Shown here piece after piece: positions 31,959-40,642 of a stretch of DNA of 64,000 nt. Within the stretch, counting starts at the first letter, position 1, and each line of letters starts with the position of its first letter. A model generated the notes under the pieces. That model was not told the origin of the DNA. It worked only from the letters and a program-made list of their open reading frames with translations, and searched no databases. The translations under genes were made by a program, and so were the position numbers. Where the stretch lies: NCBI RefSeq assembly GCF_900104085.1, contig NZ_FNLD01000002.1, forward strand, positions 806,001-870,000. Reading direction: 5' to 3'. The DNA comes from Pseudoxanthomonas sp. CF125 (GTDB lineage Bacteria > Pseudomonadota > Gammaproteobacteria > Xanthomonadales > Xanthomonadaceae).

Positions 31959-33355
31959 GCGGTGGCCTCGTCGATGGCGATGCGGGTGACCGCGGCCAGC
32001 GATCGCAGCTGCTGGTCGTCCACGCAGTACGGGGGCATCCAGTACAGCACATCGCCGAGCGGGCGCAGGACCACGCCGTGCTCCAGCGCCGCGCGGTAGG
32101 CTTTCAAGCCGACCCGTTGTTGCGAGGGAAAGGGATTGCGCTTGTCGCCGTTGCGGGTGAGTTCGAAGGCCACGATCATTCCCGCCTGACGCACGTCGGC
32201 GACCTGCGCATGCGAGGCGAGCTCGGCCGCAAGCTCGCCCATCCTGGCGGCCGTGGCCCGGTTGCGGGCGAGCACGCCGTCGCTTTCGAAAATATCCAGG
32301 GTCGCCAGCGCCGCCGCGCAGGCCAGCGGGTTGCCGGTGTAGCTGTGCGAGTGCAGGAACGCGCGTTCGCGCGAATCGTCCAGGAACGCGTCGTAGATTT
32401 CCTGCGTGGCCAGCACCGCAGCCAGCGGCAGGAAGCCGCCGGTCAGGCCTTTGGACAGGCACATCAGGTCCGGCATCACGCCGCTTTCCTGGCTGGCGAA
32501 CATCGGCCCGGTGCGGCCGAAGCCCACCGCGATCTCGTCGGCGATCAGGAACACGCCATGAGCGTCGCAAAGCTGGCGCACGCGCGCCAGATACGCGGGG
32601 TCGTGCATGCGCATGCCGCCCGCGCACTGCACGCGCGGTTCGACGATCATCGCGCAGATCTCGCCAGGGTGCAGGTCCAGCAGATCGGCCAGGGCGTCCG
32701 CCGCGCGCGCAGCGCGGGCGGCGGGCGACTCGCCTGGCTCGGCGAGATACGCGTCTGGGGAGGGCGCGAACAGGGCTTCGCTCAGCAACGGCGCGTAGAC
32801 GCGTCGGTATAGCGGGATGTCGCCTACCGACAATGCACCGATAGTCTCGCCGTGGTAGCCGTTCTCCAGAGCGATGAACTTGGTGCGCCGGTGCTCGCCG
32901 CGATTGTGGAAATAGTGGAACGCCATTTTCAGGGCCACTTCCACGCCCGCCGAGCCATTGTCGGCGTAGAACACTTTGGCCAGCGGCTTGCGTCCGCCCT
33001 GCCGCGGTGCAAGTTCCAGCAGGCGTTCGGCCAGCCGCACCGCCGGCGCGTGCGAGAAGCCGGCCAGCATCACCTGTTCCAGCGTCTGTGCCTGGCGCGA
33101 GATCGCGTTCGCGATGCGCGGTTCGCTGTGGCCGAACAAATTGGTCCACCAGCTGCTCACCGCATCCAGGTACCGGCGCCCGTCGTAACCCACCAGCCAG
33201 GCGCCTTCGCCGCGTTCTATCGGCACCAGCGGCAAGGTGTCCGGGTGCTCGCGCATTTGCGTACAGGGGTGCCACAACACCGACAAATCACGCGAACGCC
33301 AGTCGTCGGCCTCTGTTAGCATTTGTGTTCCATGATCTTTTTCCTGCATCCGCAC
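31955..33355 (-). CDS. bioA: Adenosylmethionine-8-amino-7-oxononanoate aminotransferase
   Basis: PLP enzyme of biotin synthesis converting KAPA to DAPA with SAM as amino donor. Visible: HPCTQMREHPDTLPLVPIER, DAVSSWWTNLFGH, ADNGSAGVEVALKM, GYHGETIGALSVG, LIADEIAVGFGRTG and the PLP Lys in LSKGLTGGFLPLAAVLAT. C-terminal MIVAFEL. 466 aa if started at ATG 33355; an in-frame ATG at 33322 (MLTEADDW) would also fit. It is coupled to rsmE by a 4-bp overlap. Confidence 0.96.
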   Translation of the reverse strand: MRMQEKDHGTQMLTEADDWRSRDLSVLWHPCTQMREHPDTLPLVPIERGEGAWLVGYDGRRYLDAVSSWWTNLFGHSEPRIANAISRQAQTLEQVMLAGFSHAPAVRLAERLLELAPRQGGRKPLAKVFYADNGSAGVEVALKMAFHYFHNRGEHRRTKFIALENGYHGETIGALSVGDIPLYRRVYAPLLSEALFAPSPDAYLAEPGESPAARAARAADALADLLDLHPGEICAMIVEPRVQCAGGMRMHDPAYLARVRQLCDAHGVFLIADEIAVGFGRTGPMFASQESGVMPDLMCLSKGLTGGFLPLAAVLATQEIYDAFLDDSRERAFLHSHSYTGNPLACAAALATLDIFESDGVLARNRATAARMGELAAELASHAQVADVRQAGMIVAFELTRNGDKRNPFPSQQRVGLKAYRAALEHGVVLRPLGDVLYWMPPYCVDDQQLRSLAAVTRIAIDEATA

Positions 33356-33378
33356 ATCATACGCACCGGGATTGGCCG

Positions 33379-33933
33379 ATGAACCGCCGCCTGCCTGTCA
33401 TCCACTCCATCACCGAGCGTACCGAAGGCCCCTCCGACCGCACGGTGGAAGTGCTGGATCTGGAATTCAGCAACGGCGAGCGCCGGCACTTCCACCGGCA
33501 GAAGCCGCACGGCCATGGCGCCGTGGTGGTGGTGCCGATGCTGGACGATGACACTGTACTGCTGGTGCGCGAATACGCCGCGGGCGTGCACCGCTACGAG
33601 CTGGGCCTGGTCAAAGGCCGGATCGATGCCGGGGAAACCCCGGCACAGGCCGCCGATCGCGAATTGAAGGAAGAAGCCGGCTACGGTTCGCGCCGCATCG
33701 ACGTGCTGCGGGCCATGAGCCTAGCCCCCACTTACATGAGCCACCAGTCGTGGCTGGTGCTGGCGCGCGATCTCTACCCCGAGCGCCTGCCGGGCGACGA
33801 GCCGGAGGAGCTGGAAGTGGTGCCGTGGAAACTCGATGCGCTGGACGAATTGATGCTGCGCGAGGATTTTTCCGAAGGACGCTCGCTGGCGGCCTTGTTC
33901 ATAGCGCGCGAATGGCTGAGGAATCCATCATGA
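33379..33933 (+). CDS. nudE: ADP compounds hydrolase NudE (Nudix)
   Basis: A 184-residue Nudix hydrolase that cleaves ADP-ribose, NADH and related ADP compounds. The Nudix box is GRIDAGETPAQAADRELKEE followed by AGYG. VVVPMLDDDTVLLVREYAAG and YELGLVKGRID fit the NudE family, and E. coli NudE has 186 aa. It starts at ATG 33379, divergent from bioA with 23 bp between them. The stop overlaps the ATG of cysQ. Confidence 0.93.
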   Translation: MNRRLPVIHSITERTEGPSDRTVEVLDLEFSNGERRHFHRQKPHGHGAVVVVPMLDDDTVLLVREYAAGVHRYELGLVKGRIDAGETPAQAADRELKEEAGYGSRRIDVLRAMSLAPTYMSHQSWLVLARDLYPERLPGDEPEELEVVPWKLDALDELMLREDFSEGRSLAALFIAREWLRNPS

Positions 33934-34727
33934 GTTCTCCGGTAACCACCGACCTGCAGGAAGCGGTGATCGTGATCGCGCGCGAAGCGGGTGCGGCGAT
34001 CATGCAGGTCTATGCAAAGGCGTTCGAGGTCGAACGCAAATCCGACGCCAGCCCGTTGACCGCCGCCGACATGGCCGCCCACCACGCCATCGTCGATGGC
34101 CTGCAAAGGCTGACCCCCGATTGGCCGGTCCTGTCCGAGGAAGCAGCGGATATCCCCTGGGAAACGCGCCGGCACTGGACGCGCTACTGGCTGGTCGACC
34201 CGCTGGACGGCACTCGCGAGTTCGTCAAACGCAACGGCGAGTTCACCGTGAACATCGCACTGATAGACGGCGGCGTGGCGGTGTTCGGGGTGGTCCTGGC
34301 TCCGGTCGGCGGCGCTTTGTGGCACGGCGCGCTCGGCCAGCAGGCCTATCGGCGCGACGGCGAAGTCGATGTGGAGTTGCGGACGCGCGCGCCGGCGACC
34401 GGAACGCTGCGGGTCGCCGCCAGCCGTTCGCATCGCGATCCGCGCACCGATGCGCTGTTGGCCCGTATCGGCGATGCCGAGACCATCGGCCTGGGTTCTT
34501 CGCTGAAATTCTGCCGCATCGCCGAGGGCAGCCTGGATGTGTATCCGCGTTTCGGGCCGACCTCGGAATGGGATACGGCTGCGGCGCAATGCGTGCTGGA
34601 AGCGGCGGGCGGGGCGGTCATCGCGCCGGATGGCAGGGCGTTTCGCTACAACCAGCGTCCGACTTTGCTCAATGGCGATTTCCTGGCATTGGGCGATCCG
34701 GAGTTGCCTTGGAAGTCTTGGCTCTAG
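33930..34727 (+). CDS. cysQ: 3'(2'),5'-bisphosphate nucleotidase CysQ
   Basis: Mg2+-dependent phosphatase that removes the 3'-phosphate from PAP made in sulfate assimilation. Motifs: LTAADMAAHH, VLSEEAADIPW, the metal site DPLDGTREFVKRNGEF and the C-terminal SEWDTAAAQCVLEAAGG. 265 aa. ATG at 33930 follows GAGGA about 7 bp upstream; a start 18 bp earlier is possible. It is overlapped by the nudE stop, so they form one operon. A clear terminator follows at 34792. Confidence 0.95.
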   Translation: MSSPVTTDLQEAVIVIAREAGAAIMQVYAKAFEVERKSDASPLTAADMAAHHAIVDGLQRLTPDWPVLSEEAADIPWETRRHWTRYWLVDPLDGTREFVKRNGEFTVNIALIDGGVAVFGVVLAPVGGALWHGALGQQAYRRDGEVDVELRTRAPATGTLRVAASRSHRDPRTDALLARIGDAETIGLGSSLKFCRIAEGSLDVYPRFGPTSEWDTAAAQCVLEAAGGAVIAPDGRAFRYNQRPTLLNGDFLALGDPELPWKSWL

Positions 34728-34791
34728 GCTTTTGCTTTTTCTATTTAGACCCGTGAGACGCGGCAAGCGGGGCAGGTAAACCCCGCAGGGG

Positions 34792-34818
34792 CGGCGCACA
34801 AGGATGTGCGCCGTTTTT
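34792..34818 (+). terminator. Intrinsic terminator after cysQ
   Basis: A perfect 9-bp stem CGGCGCACA (34792-34800), loop AGGA, TGTGCGCCG (34805-34813), followed by TTTTT. A second near-palindrome TTTTTGGAGCAGCA-GGA-TGCTGCTTCCAAAAA (34814-34845) directly follows and could work in both directions. Confidence 0.85.
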
Positions 34819-34845
34819 GGAGCAGCAGGATGCTGCTTCCAAAAA

Positions 34846-35098
34846 TTCCTGTTCCGCTTGCGGACCCGGCGGCTTCATCGCCGGGCGCGACGTTAGGGCG
34901 GCTTTCTTTTGGTTACTTTTCTTTGCCGTTCAAAGAAAAGTGACTCGCGCGTAGCGCGAAACGCTTTTGCTTCAGATTTAAGAAAGCAAAGGCAAGATCA
35001 AGATGGATCCCAGCGTTCGCTGGGATGACATCATGGATTGTTGACCTTTTCTGCCTTCGTTAACAGCCTTCCAGAAACTATCCGAACAATTGCCCTCG
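34846..35098. repeat. Repeat-rich intergenic region upstream of mazG
   Basis: No gene is supported. It contains hairpins (ccggcggcttcatcgccggg near 34868), the segment ggctttcttttggttactt ttctttgccgttcaaagaaa agtgactcgc near 34902-34950 whose two halves are partly complementary, and a small palindrome gatcccagcgttcgctggga near 35006-35025. The first two resemble dispersed intergenic repeats of xanthomonads. Confidence 0.55.
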
Positions 35099-35911
35099 AT
35101 GAATGCGCCAGACATCAACGACCTCCTCACCATCATGGCTCGCTTGCGCGACCGCGAAAACGGCTGCCCCTGGGACATAGAGCAGGACTTCGCCAGCATC
35201 GCGCCCTACACCATCGAAGAGGCCTACGAGGTCGCCGATGCGATCGACCGCAACGACCTAGCCGACCTCAAGGACGAACTGGGCGACCTGCTGCTGCAGG
35301 TGGTGTTCCATGCACAGATGGCGAAAGAGCAGGGCGCATTCGCGTTCGAGGATGTGGTCGCTGCGATCTGCGACAAGATGACGCGCAGGCACCCGCACGT
35401 CTTCGCGGACGCCAGTGTCGAGGACGCCGAAGCGCAGACCCGTGAGTGGGAAGCGCAGAAACGCCGCGAACGCGAGGCGGCGGGCGATGCGGATACCTCT
35501 GCGCTCGCAGGGGTATCGCGCGGCATGCCGGAATGGCAGCGTGCGGTCAAATTGCAATCGCGTGCCGCGCGCGTGGGTTTCGACTGGCCCGGCCCGGATC
35601 CGGTGATCGCCAAACTGCACGAAGAAATAGAGGAGGTGCGTGCGGAGTTCGCGCGCGGCGATGCGCAGGCCAACCACGAACGGCTCCAGGACGAGATCGG
35701 CGATGTCCTGTTCGTCTGCGCCAACCTTGCGCGGCATGCCAAGGTCGATGTGGGCGCCGCACTTCGGCATGCCAACCTCAAGTTCGAGCGGCGTTTCCGA
35801 TCGATGGAGTCCCTGGCGGCCGACGACAGCGTCCATCTGTCCCGGTTGCCCCTGGACCAGCAGGAGGCCTATTGGAATCGCGCCAAGACCATAGAGCATA
35901 AGCAGGAATGA
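35099..35911 (+). CDS. mazG: Nucleoside triphosphate pyrophosphohydrolase MazG
   Basis: All-alpha NTP pyrophosphatase that hydrolyses (d)NTPs to NMPs. Two MazG domains are visible: the first with RENGCPWDIEQDFASIAPYT, EEAYEVADAI and DELGDLLLQVVFHA, the second with EEIEEVRAEFARGD and DEIGDVLFVCANLARH. 270 aa, close to E. coli MazG (263). ATG at 35099; an in-frame TTG at 35090 is not preferred. No mazEF genes are nearby. Confidence 0.95.
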   Translation: MNAPDINDLLTIMARLRDRENGCPWDIEQDFASIAPYTIEEAYEVADAIDRNDLADLKDELGDLLLQVVFHAQMAKEQGAFAFEDVVAAICDKMTRRHPHVFADASVEDAEAQTREWEAQKRREREAAGDADTSALAGVSRGMPEWQRAVKLQSRAARVGFDWPGPDPVIAKLHEEIEEVRAEFARGDAQANHERLQDEIGDVLFVCANLARHAKVDVGAALRHANLKFERRFRSMESLAADDSVHLSRLPLDQQEAYWNRAKTIEHKQE

Positions 35912-35935
35912 CATGGAAAGGCCGGGGCAAATAAT

Positions 35936-36042
35936 CCGTTCGTGGTGAGCCTGTCGAACCACGCTCTGTGCGATCTGTTTCATTGCACGATGACTTGGTT
36001 TTCCCCGCGAAAGGCGTGGTTCGACAGGCTCACCACGAACGG
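35936..36042. repeat. Palindromic element, 29-bp perfect inverted repeat
   Basis: Left arm 35936-35964 starts ccgttcgtggtgagcctgtc; right arm 36014-36042 is its exact reverse complement. The centre has 49 bp. Elements with this sequence are common between genes in GC-rich genomes. It lies 24 bp after mazG. Confidence 0.92.
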
Positions 36043-36200
36043 GCTTTTTGTCTCCGGATGCTCACCAGTCCGCGGCCTCGTGGAGGTGCCCGACAAGTCG
36101 GCTACGCCTTCGAGGTTCATTGCCGACCGCCGATGAGGTGTTGTACTCGCCGGCCGGCGCCCGCATCATCCGCTGGTGCCAACCGCCTCCGGTGCAAGCC

Positions 36201-36503
36201 ATGAACCGTTTCGCCAGCTTCCGCGAGTTCTACCCGTTCTACCTGGAAGAGCACCGCAACCGCATCTCGCGCCGGCTGCATTTCATCGGCAGCTGGGGGG
36301 TATTGGTATTGCTGGCGACGGCGATGTTCACCGGCAATCCCTGGTGGGCATTGGGCGCACTGTTCTGCGGCTATGGATTCGCCTGGGTCGGGCACTTCTT
36401 CTTCGAGAAGAACCGGCCGGCCACCTTCAAGCACCCGTTCTATTCGTTCGCCGGCGACTGGGTGATGTTCAAGGACATCCTGACCGGCAAGATCAGGCTG
36501 TAG
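36201..36503 (+). CDS. DUF962 / Mpo1-like membrane protein
   Basis: A 100-residue protein of the DUF962 family, whose yeast member Mpo1 oxidises 2-hydroxy fatty acids. Visible: FREFYPFYLEEHRNRISRRL, HFIGSWGVLVLLATAMF, YGFAWVGHFFFEKNRPATF and HPFYSFAGDWVMFKDIL. The His residues in EHRN, LHFIG and GHFFFE and in KHPFYS are candidates for iron binding. Two membrane segments. ATG at 36201. Its 3' end overlaps the convergent DUF486 gene by 11 bp. Confidence 0.88.
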   Translation: MNRFASFREFYPFYLEEHRNRISRRLHFIGSWGVLVLLATAMFTGNPWWALGALFCGYGFAWVGHFFFEKNRPATFKHPFYSFAGDWVMFKDILTGKIRL

Positions 36504-36849
36504 CGGCGGCGGGTTCGTAGAACATCAAAAAGGCCGCGCCCACGATCAGCGCGAACGCCGCGTAGTGGTTCCATTTCAGCGGCTGGCCCAGGTACCAGGC
36601 CGAAAATCCCGCGAAAACCACCAGGGTCAGGATTTCCTGGATGGTCTTCAGCTGCACCACGGTGTAAACGCTGCTGCCCAGCCGATTGGCCGGCACCATC
36701 AGCGTGTATTCGAAGAACGCGATGCCCCAACTGGCCAGGATGGCCACGATCAGGGGCGAGCTCTTGTACTTCAAGTGCCCGTACCAGGCGAAGGTCATGA
36801 AGATATTCGAGCCGAGCAGCAACAGCAGGGGCAGGAGGCGTGCGGTCAT
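36493..36849 (-). CDS. DUF486 family (DMT superfamily) membrane protein
   Basis: A 118-residue protein with four membrane helices: LLPLLLLLGSNIFMTFAWYG, SPLIVAILASWGIAFFEYTL, LKTIQEILTLVVFAGFSAWY and HYAAFALIVGAAFLMFY. The family motif NRLG with the following VYTVVQLKTIQE matches DUF486 proteins, which resemble small multidrug transporters; the substrate is not known. The start is ATG at 36849, chosen over an upstream in-frame start that adds a non-hydrophobic stretch. Confidence 0.88.
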   Translation of the reverse strand: MTARLLPLLLLLGSNIFMTFAWYGHLKYKSSPLIVAILASWGIAFFEYTLMVPANRLGSSVYTVVQLKTIQEILTLVVFAGFSAWYLGQPLKWNHYAAFALIVGAAFLMFYEPAAATA

Positions 36850-36969
36850 GGGGGCCGGATGGATGAGAGGAGTGACTAGCCTACCTGCTTGTCGTGGCGG
36901 CCCCGCCTTCACATGGCGTCAACTTGCGAGCGGGTAGCTTCACAAACCTGAAGCGATAAAGGAGACGGC

Positions 36970-37671
36970 ATGCGTCATACACAGGAAACGGCCGGGCTTG
37001 TGCTGGTGGTGGAAGACAACCGCAACATCTCGGAGATGATCGGGGAATATCTGGAGGGCCGGGGTTTCGAGGTGGATTACGCCACCGACGGCCTGGACGG
37101 CTACCGGCTTGCGGTCGAAAACAGTTACGACGTGCTGGTGCTGGACCTGATGCTGCCGCGCATGGACGGCATGGAAGTTTGCCGCCGGCTGCGTAACGAG
37201 GCGCGCAAATCCACCCCTGTATTGATGTTGACCGCCCGTGACACGCTGGACGACAAATTGACCGGGCTCGGTTCCGGTGCGGACGACTACCTCACCAAGC
37301 CCTTCGCCATCCAGGAACTGGAAGCGCGGCTGCGCGCGCTGATCCGGCGCGAGCGCCGCCAGGTGGGCGCCGAAGTATTGAAGGTTGCGGACCTGGTGCT
37401 TGACCCGGTGAGTATGCGGGCCACGCGCGGAGGTTCGGAACTGATGTTGTCGCCCATAGGTTTGCGCCTGCTGACCATCCTGATGCGCGAATCGCCGCGC
37501 GTGGTCACCCGGCAGGAGATCGAACGTGAGATCTGGGGCAACGGCCTGCCCGATTCGGATACGCTGCGCAGCCACCTGTACAACCTGCGCAAGGTGATCG
37601 ACAAACCCTTCGACAAGCCGCTGCTGCATACCGTGCAGAGCGCGGGCTATCGCATCGCAGATATCGCCTGA
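36970..37671 (+). CDS. OmpR/PhoB-family response regulator
   Basis: A 233-residue DNA-binding response regulator. The receiver has LVLVVEDNRNISEMIGEYLE, the acceptor Asp in VLVLDLMLPRMDGMEV and KPFAIQELEARLRAL. The winged-helix domain has LTILMRESPRVVTRQEIERE and SDTLRSHLYNLRKVIDKPF, ending HTVQSAGYRI. It sits 44 bp upstream of its sensor kinase and before the MacAB-type efflux genes, which it may control. Confidence 0.95.
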   Translation: MRHTQETAGLVLVVEDNRNISEMIGEYLEGRGFEVDYATDGLDGYRLAVENSYDVLVLDLMLPRMDGMEVCRRLRNEARKSTPVLMLTARDTLDDKLTGLGSGADDYLTKPFAIQELEARLRALIRRERRQVGAEVLKVADLVLDPVSMRATRGGSELMLSPIGLRLLTILMRESPRVVTRQEIEREIWGNGLPDSDTLRSHLYNLRKVIDKPFDKPLLHTVQSAGYRIADIA

Positions 37672-37715
37672 CTGCGGCTGTGATCGCAGCCGCCCGCAAA
37701 GGTACGGAAAGAAAA

Positions 37716-38999
37716 ATGCCGCAGGGGCTGCCACGTAAAATCCGGATCGCCTTCATCGTGCAGGTGGCGCTGGCCAGCCTGGCGATCGTGTTGGGCGTTT
37801 TTCTGGTTTCCGTGGTGATCAAGCAGAGCCTGATCAACGCGGCCCTGCAGGAAGAGGCCGCGCATTTCTGGGACCTCTACGGCGCCTCCGAGGCCCAACC
37901 GCCGCCCAATACCTACAACATGCGCGGCTATCTGGTGCTGCGCGGGCGTTCCAATCTGCTGCTTCCGGAAAACCTGCGCGCGCTCAAGCCCGGCTTCCAC
38001 GAACTAAAGGACGACGACCTGCTGGTGCTGGTCGATGAGAAACCCGAAGGCCGTCTGTACCTGGTATTCCTGCGCTCGCAAGCCACGCGCCTGGCGTTCT
38101 ATTTCGGCACGCTGCCTATCATCCTGACCCTGGTCACCATCTATTTCGTTTCCTGGCTGACCTACCGCGCCTCCAAGCGCCTGATTTCCCCGGTCACCTG
38201 GCTGGCCCGGCAGGTCACGCAATGGGATCCGCGCCATCCGGACGTCAGCAAGCTGGCCCCCGACAAGCTGCCGCCCGACGTGCAGGGCGAGGCCCGCCAG
38301 CTCGCATCGGCGCTGCACGGGCTCGCCCATCGCGTATCCGCGCACGTGGCGCGCGAGCGCGACTTCACCCGCGATGCCAGCCACGAACTGCGCACTCCCC
38401 TGACCGTGATCCGGGTGGCCAGCGACATGGCCATGGCCGAAGAATCCTCTCCGCGGGTGGCGCGCTCCCTGCAACGCATACAGCGCGCCGGGCGCGACAT
38501 GGAGGCGGTGATCGACGCCTTCCTGATCCTGGCGCGCGAGAACGAGGTGGAGCCGCAGAGCGAAGATTTCGAATTGGCCGACATCCTGCTGGACGAAGCG
38601 GACAATGCGCGCGCGCTGCTGATCGGCAAGCATGTGGATCTGGAAGTGACCTGCAACGCCAAGCCGCGCCTGCACGCGCCGCCGCGGGTCATGCAGGTGG
38701 TCATCAGCAACCTGCTGCGCAATGCGTGCAGCTATACCGACCGGGGACGCATCGACGTGATCCTGGAGCAGGACCGGGTCATCGTCCGCGACACCGGCAT
38801 CGGCATGAGCGGGGATTCGATGGCGCGCGCCTTCGAGCCGTTCTACCGGGCCGATCCCTCGCGTCCGCAGGGAACGGGCCTGGGGCTGTCGATCGTACAG
38901 CGCCTGTGCGATCGCTTCGGCTGGAAGATCGAGCTGGAAAGCACGATGGGCGCTGGCACCACCGCCACCATCCGTTTTCGCGACTTGAGCCTGGGATGA
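37716..38999 (+). CDS. Sensor histidine kinase
   Basis: A 427-residue HK from the ATG at 37716 (MPQGLPRKIRIAFIVQVALA). Two membrane segments (VALASLAIVLGVFLVSVVI and LAFYFGTLPIILTLVTIYFV) flank a periplasmic domain of about 90 residues. A HAMP-like linker follows, then the phosphorylated His in FTRDASHELRTPLTVIRVAS and the ATPase motifs VVISNLLRNACSYT, VRDTGIGMSGD and GTGLGLSIVQRLCDRFG. It is paired with the OmpR-type regulator upstream. Confidence 0.94.
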   Translation: MPQGLPRKIRIAFIVQVALASLAIVLGVFLVSVVIKQSLINAALQEEAAHFWDLYGASEAQPPPNTYNMRGYLVLRGRSNLLLPENLRALKPGFHELKDDDLLVLVDEKPEGRLYLVFLRSQATRLAFYFGTLPIILTLVTIYFVSWLTYRASKRLISPVTWLARQVTQWDPRHPDVSKLAPDKLPPDVQGEARQLASALHGLAHRVSAHVARERDFTRDASHELRTPLTVIRVASDMAMAEESSPRVARSLQRIQRAGRDMEAVIDAFLILARENEVEPQSEDFELADILLDEADNARALLIGKHVDLEVTCNAKPRLHAPPRVMQVVISNLLRNACSYTDRGRIDVILEQDRVIVRDTGIGMSGDSMARAFEPFYRADPSRPQGTGLGLSIVQRLCDRFGWKIELESTMGAGTTATIRFRDLSLG

Positions 39000-39103
39000 A
39001 CGCGGCGCGACCCGGGAACTGAGGCCACGCCCATGCTGTCAACGATGACCGCAGCCGTGCGTTAATTGCCCGAACTCCCACTTTCCCAGGTCCCGACTTC
39101 CGC

Positions 39104-40642
39104 ATGAGCCAGACGCGACGCAGCGCCCCGAACTCCCGCAAGCTGGCTTCAAGGATCGCGCTCGCCGCAGGTGCGCTCATTCTGCTCGCGACGGGCTTGT
39201 GGTACTGGGACAACCGCGAAACCAAAGCGGCCGAGGGCGCGTACCGGACCACGCCGGTCGAACGCGGCGACATCCGCGTCGCGATCTCGGCGACGGGCAC
39301 CTTGAGCGCCATTTCCACGGTCACCGTAGGCAGCCAGATTTCCGGCCAGGTCACCGATGTGCTGGTCGACTTCAATAGCCAGGTGAAAAAGGGAGATGTG
39401 CTGGCCCGCATCGACCCCAGCACCTACGAGGCGCAGATCGAACAGGGCACGGCGCAGATCGCCAGCGCCAGCGCTTCCCTGGCGCAGGCGCGGGCGACGC
39501 TTCGCAACGCCGAACTGGATTACCAGCGCAAGGCGGACCTGGGCAAGCAGAAGCTGGTCGCCCAGAGCGATGTCGATCTGGCCCGGTCGGCGCTGGACCA
39601 GGCGCGCGCGCAGGTCAATTCCTCGCAGGCGCAGATCCGTCAGCAGACCGCTTCCACCCAGACCACGCGGGTCAACCTGCAACGCACGGTGATCACTTCG
39701 CCGGTGGACGGCGTGGTGCTGACCCGCACCATCGAGCCGGGGCAGACGGTGGCCGCCAACTTCTCGGCGCCGGAGCTGTTCACCATCGCCGAGGATCTGA
39801 GCAAGATGAAGATCGAGCTGGCCGTGGACGAATCGGACATTGGCCAGGTCAAAGTGGGGCAGGTGGTTTCCTTCACCGCCGATGCGTTCGCCGACCGCCA
39901 GTTCAAAGGCAAGGTGGAGCAGGTGCGGTTGGCGGCCACCACCACGAACAATGTGGTGACTTATCCAGTGGTGGTCACCGTCGACAACAGCGACGGTACG
40001 CTGCTGCCTGGCCTGACCGTCAACGCGGAGATCGAAGTCAGCAAGCGCGACAAAGTGCTGAAGGTCTCCAATGCGGCGCTGCGCTACAAGCCGACGGCGA
40101 ACGGTACCGGCGCGGCTCAACCGCCGGCGCAGGGCCCGCAGCGCGCCGGCGGCAGCGGCATCACCGACGATCTGGCGCGTACGGTCGCCGAGCTCAAGGT
40201 CAACCCGCAGCAGCAGGCCGCATTCGACGCGGCAGTGGCGGCGGTCCGCGAACGCCAGGCCGCGCGTCAGGCGCAGGTGGCGCAGGGCGGCAACAGCATG
40301 TTCGGCGGCGGCCGTGGCGGTCCGCAAGGCATGGTCGTGATCGGCAGCGGTAGCGGCGCGGGCGCCATGCAGGCGCAAATGCGTCAGCGCATGGCCGAGC
40401 GCTTCCAGCAGGACTTCGCTGCGTTTCGTGCCGGTCTGGACGATGCGCAGAAGCAGCGATGGGATGCCGCGCTGGGCGCGTTGCTCAATGCCAAGCGCGC
40501 CTCGATCTACCGGCTGGTCGATGGCAAGCCCGAGACGCTGATGGTGCGCATCGGCGCCAGCGACGGCACTGCCACCGAGGTCTCCGGCGGCGGTTTGAAG
40601 GAAGGCGACCAGATCATCACCGGCGAGCGCGCCAAGGAATGA
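39104..40642 (+). CDS. macA: MacA-like periplasmic adaptor (membrane fusion protein)
   Basis: A 512-residue adaptor of a tripartite ABC efflux system. One N-terminal membrane anchor (IALAAGALILLATGLWYW), then the lipoyl half-motifs ISGQVTDVLVDFNSQVKKGD and VDGVVLTRTIEPGQTV around a coiled coil, and beta-barrel domains. A Gln/Gly/Met-rich insert (residues about 350-450; FGGGRGGPQGMVVIGSGSGA) near the C-terminus is unlike E. coli MacA and makes the protein longer than usual (371 aa). It is coupled to the ATPase gene by a 4-bp overlap. Confidence 0.9.
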   Translation: MSQTRRSAPNSRKLASRIALAAGALILLATGLWYWDNRETKAAEGAYRTTPVERGDIRVAISATGTLSAISTVTVGSQISGQVTDVLVDFNSQVKKGDVLARIDPSTYEAQIEQGTAQIASASASLAQARATLRNAELDYQRKADLGKQKLVAQSDVDLARSALDQARAQVNSSQAQIRQQTASTQTTRVNLQRTVITSPVDGVVLTRTIEPGQTVAANFSAPELFTIAEDLSKMKIELAVDESDIGQVKVGQVVSFTADAFADRQFKGKVEQVRLAATTTNNVVTYPVVVTVDNSDGTLLPGLTVNAEIEVSKRDKVLKVSNAALRYKPTANGTGAAQPPAQGPQRAGGSGITDDLARTVAELKVNPQQQAAFDAAVAAVRERQAARQAQVAQGGNSMFGGGRGGPQGMVVIGSGSGAGAMQAQMRQRMAERFQQDFAAFRAGLDDAQKQRWDAALGALLNAKRASIYRLVDGKPETLMVRIGASDGTATEVSGGGLKEGDQIITGERAKE

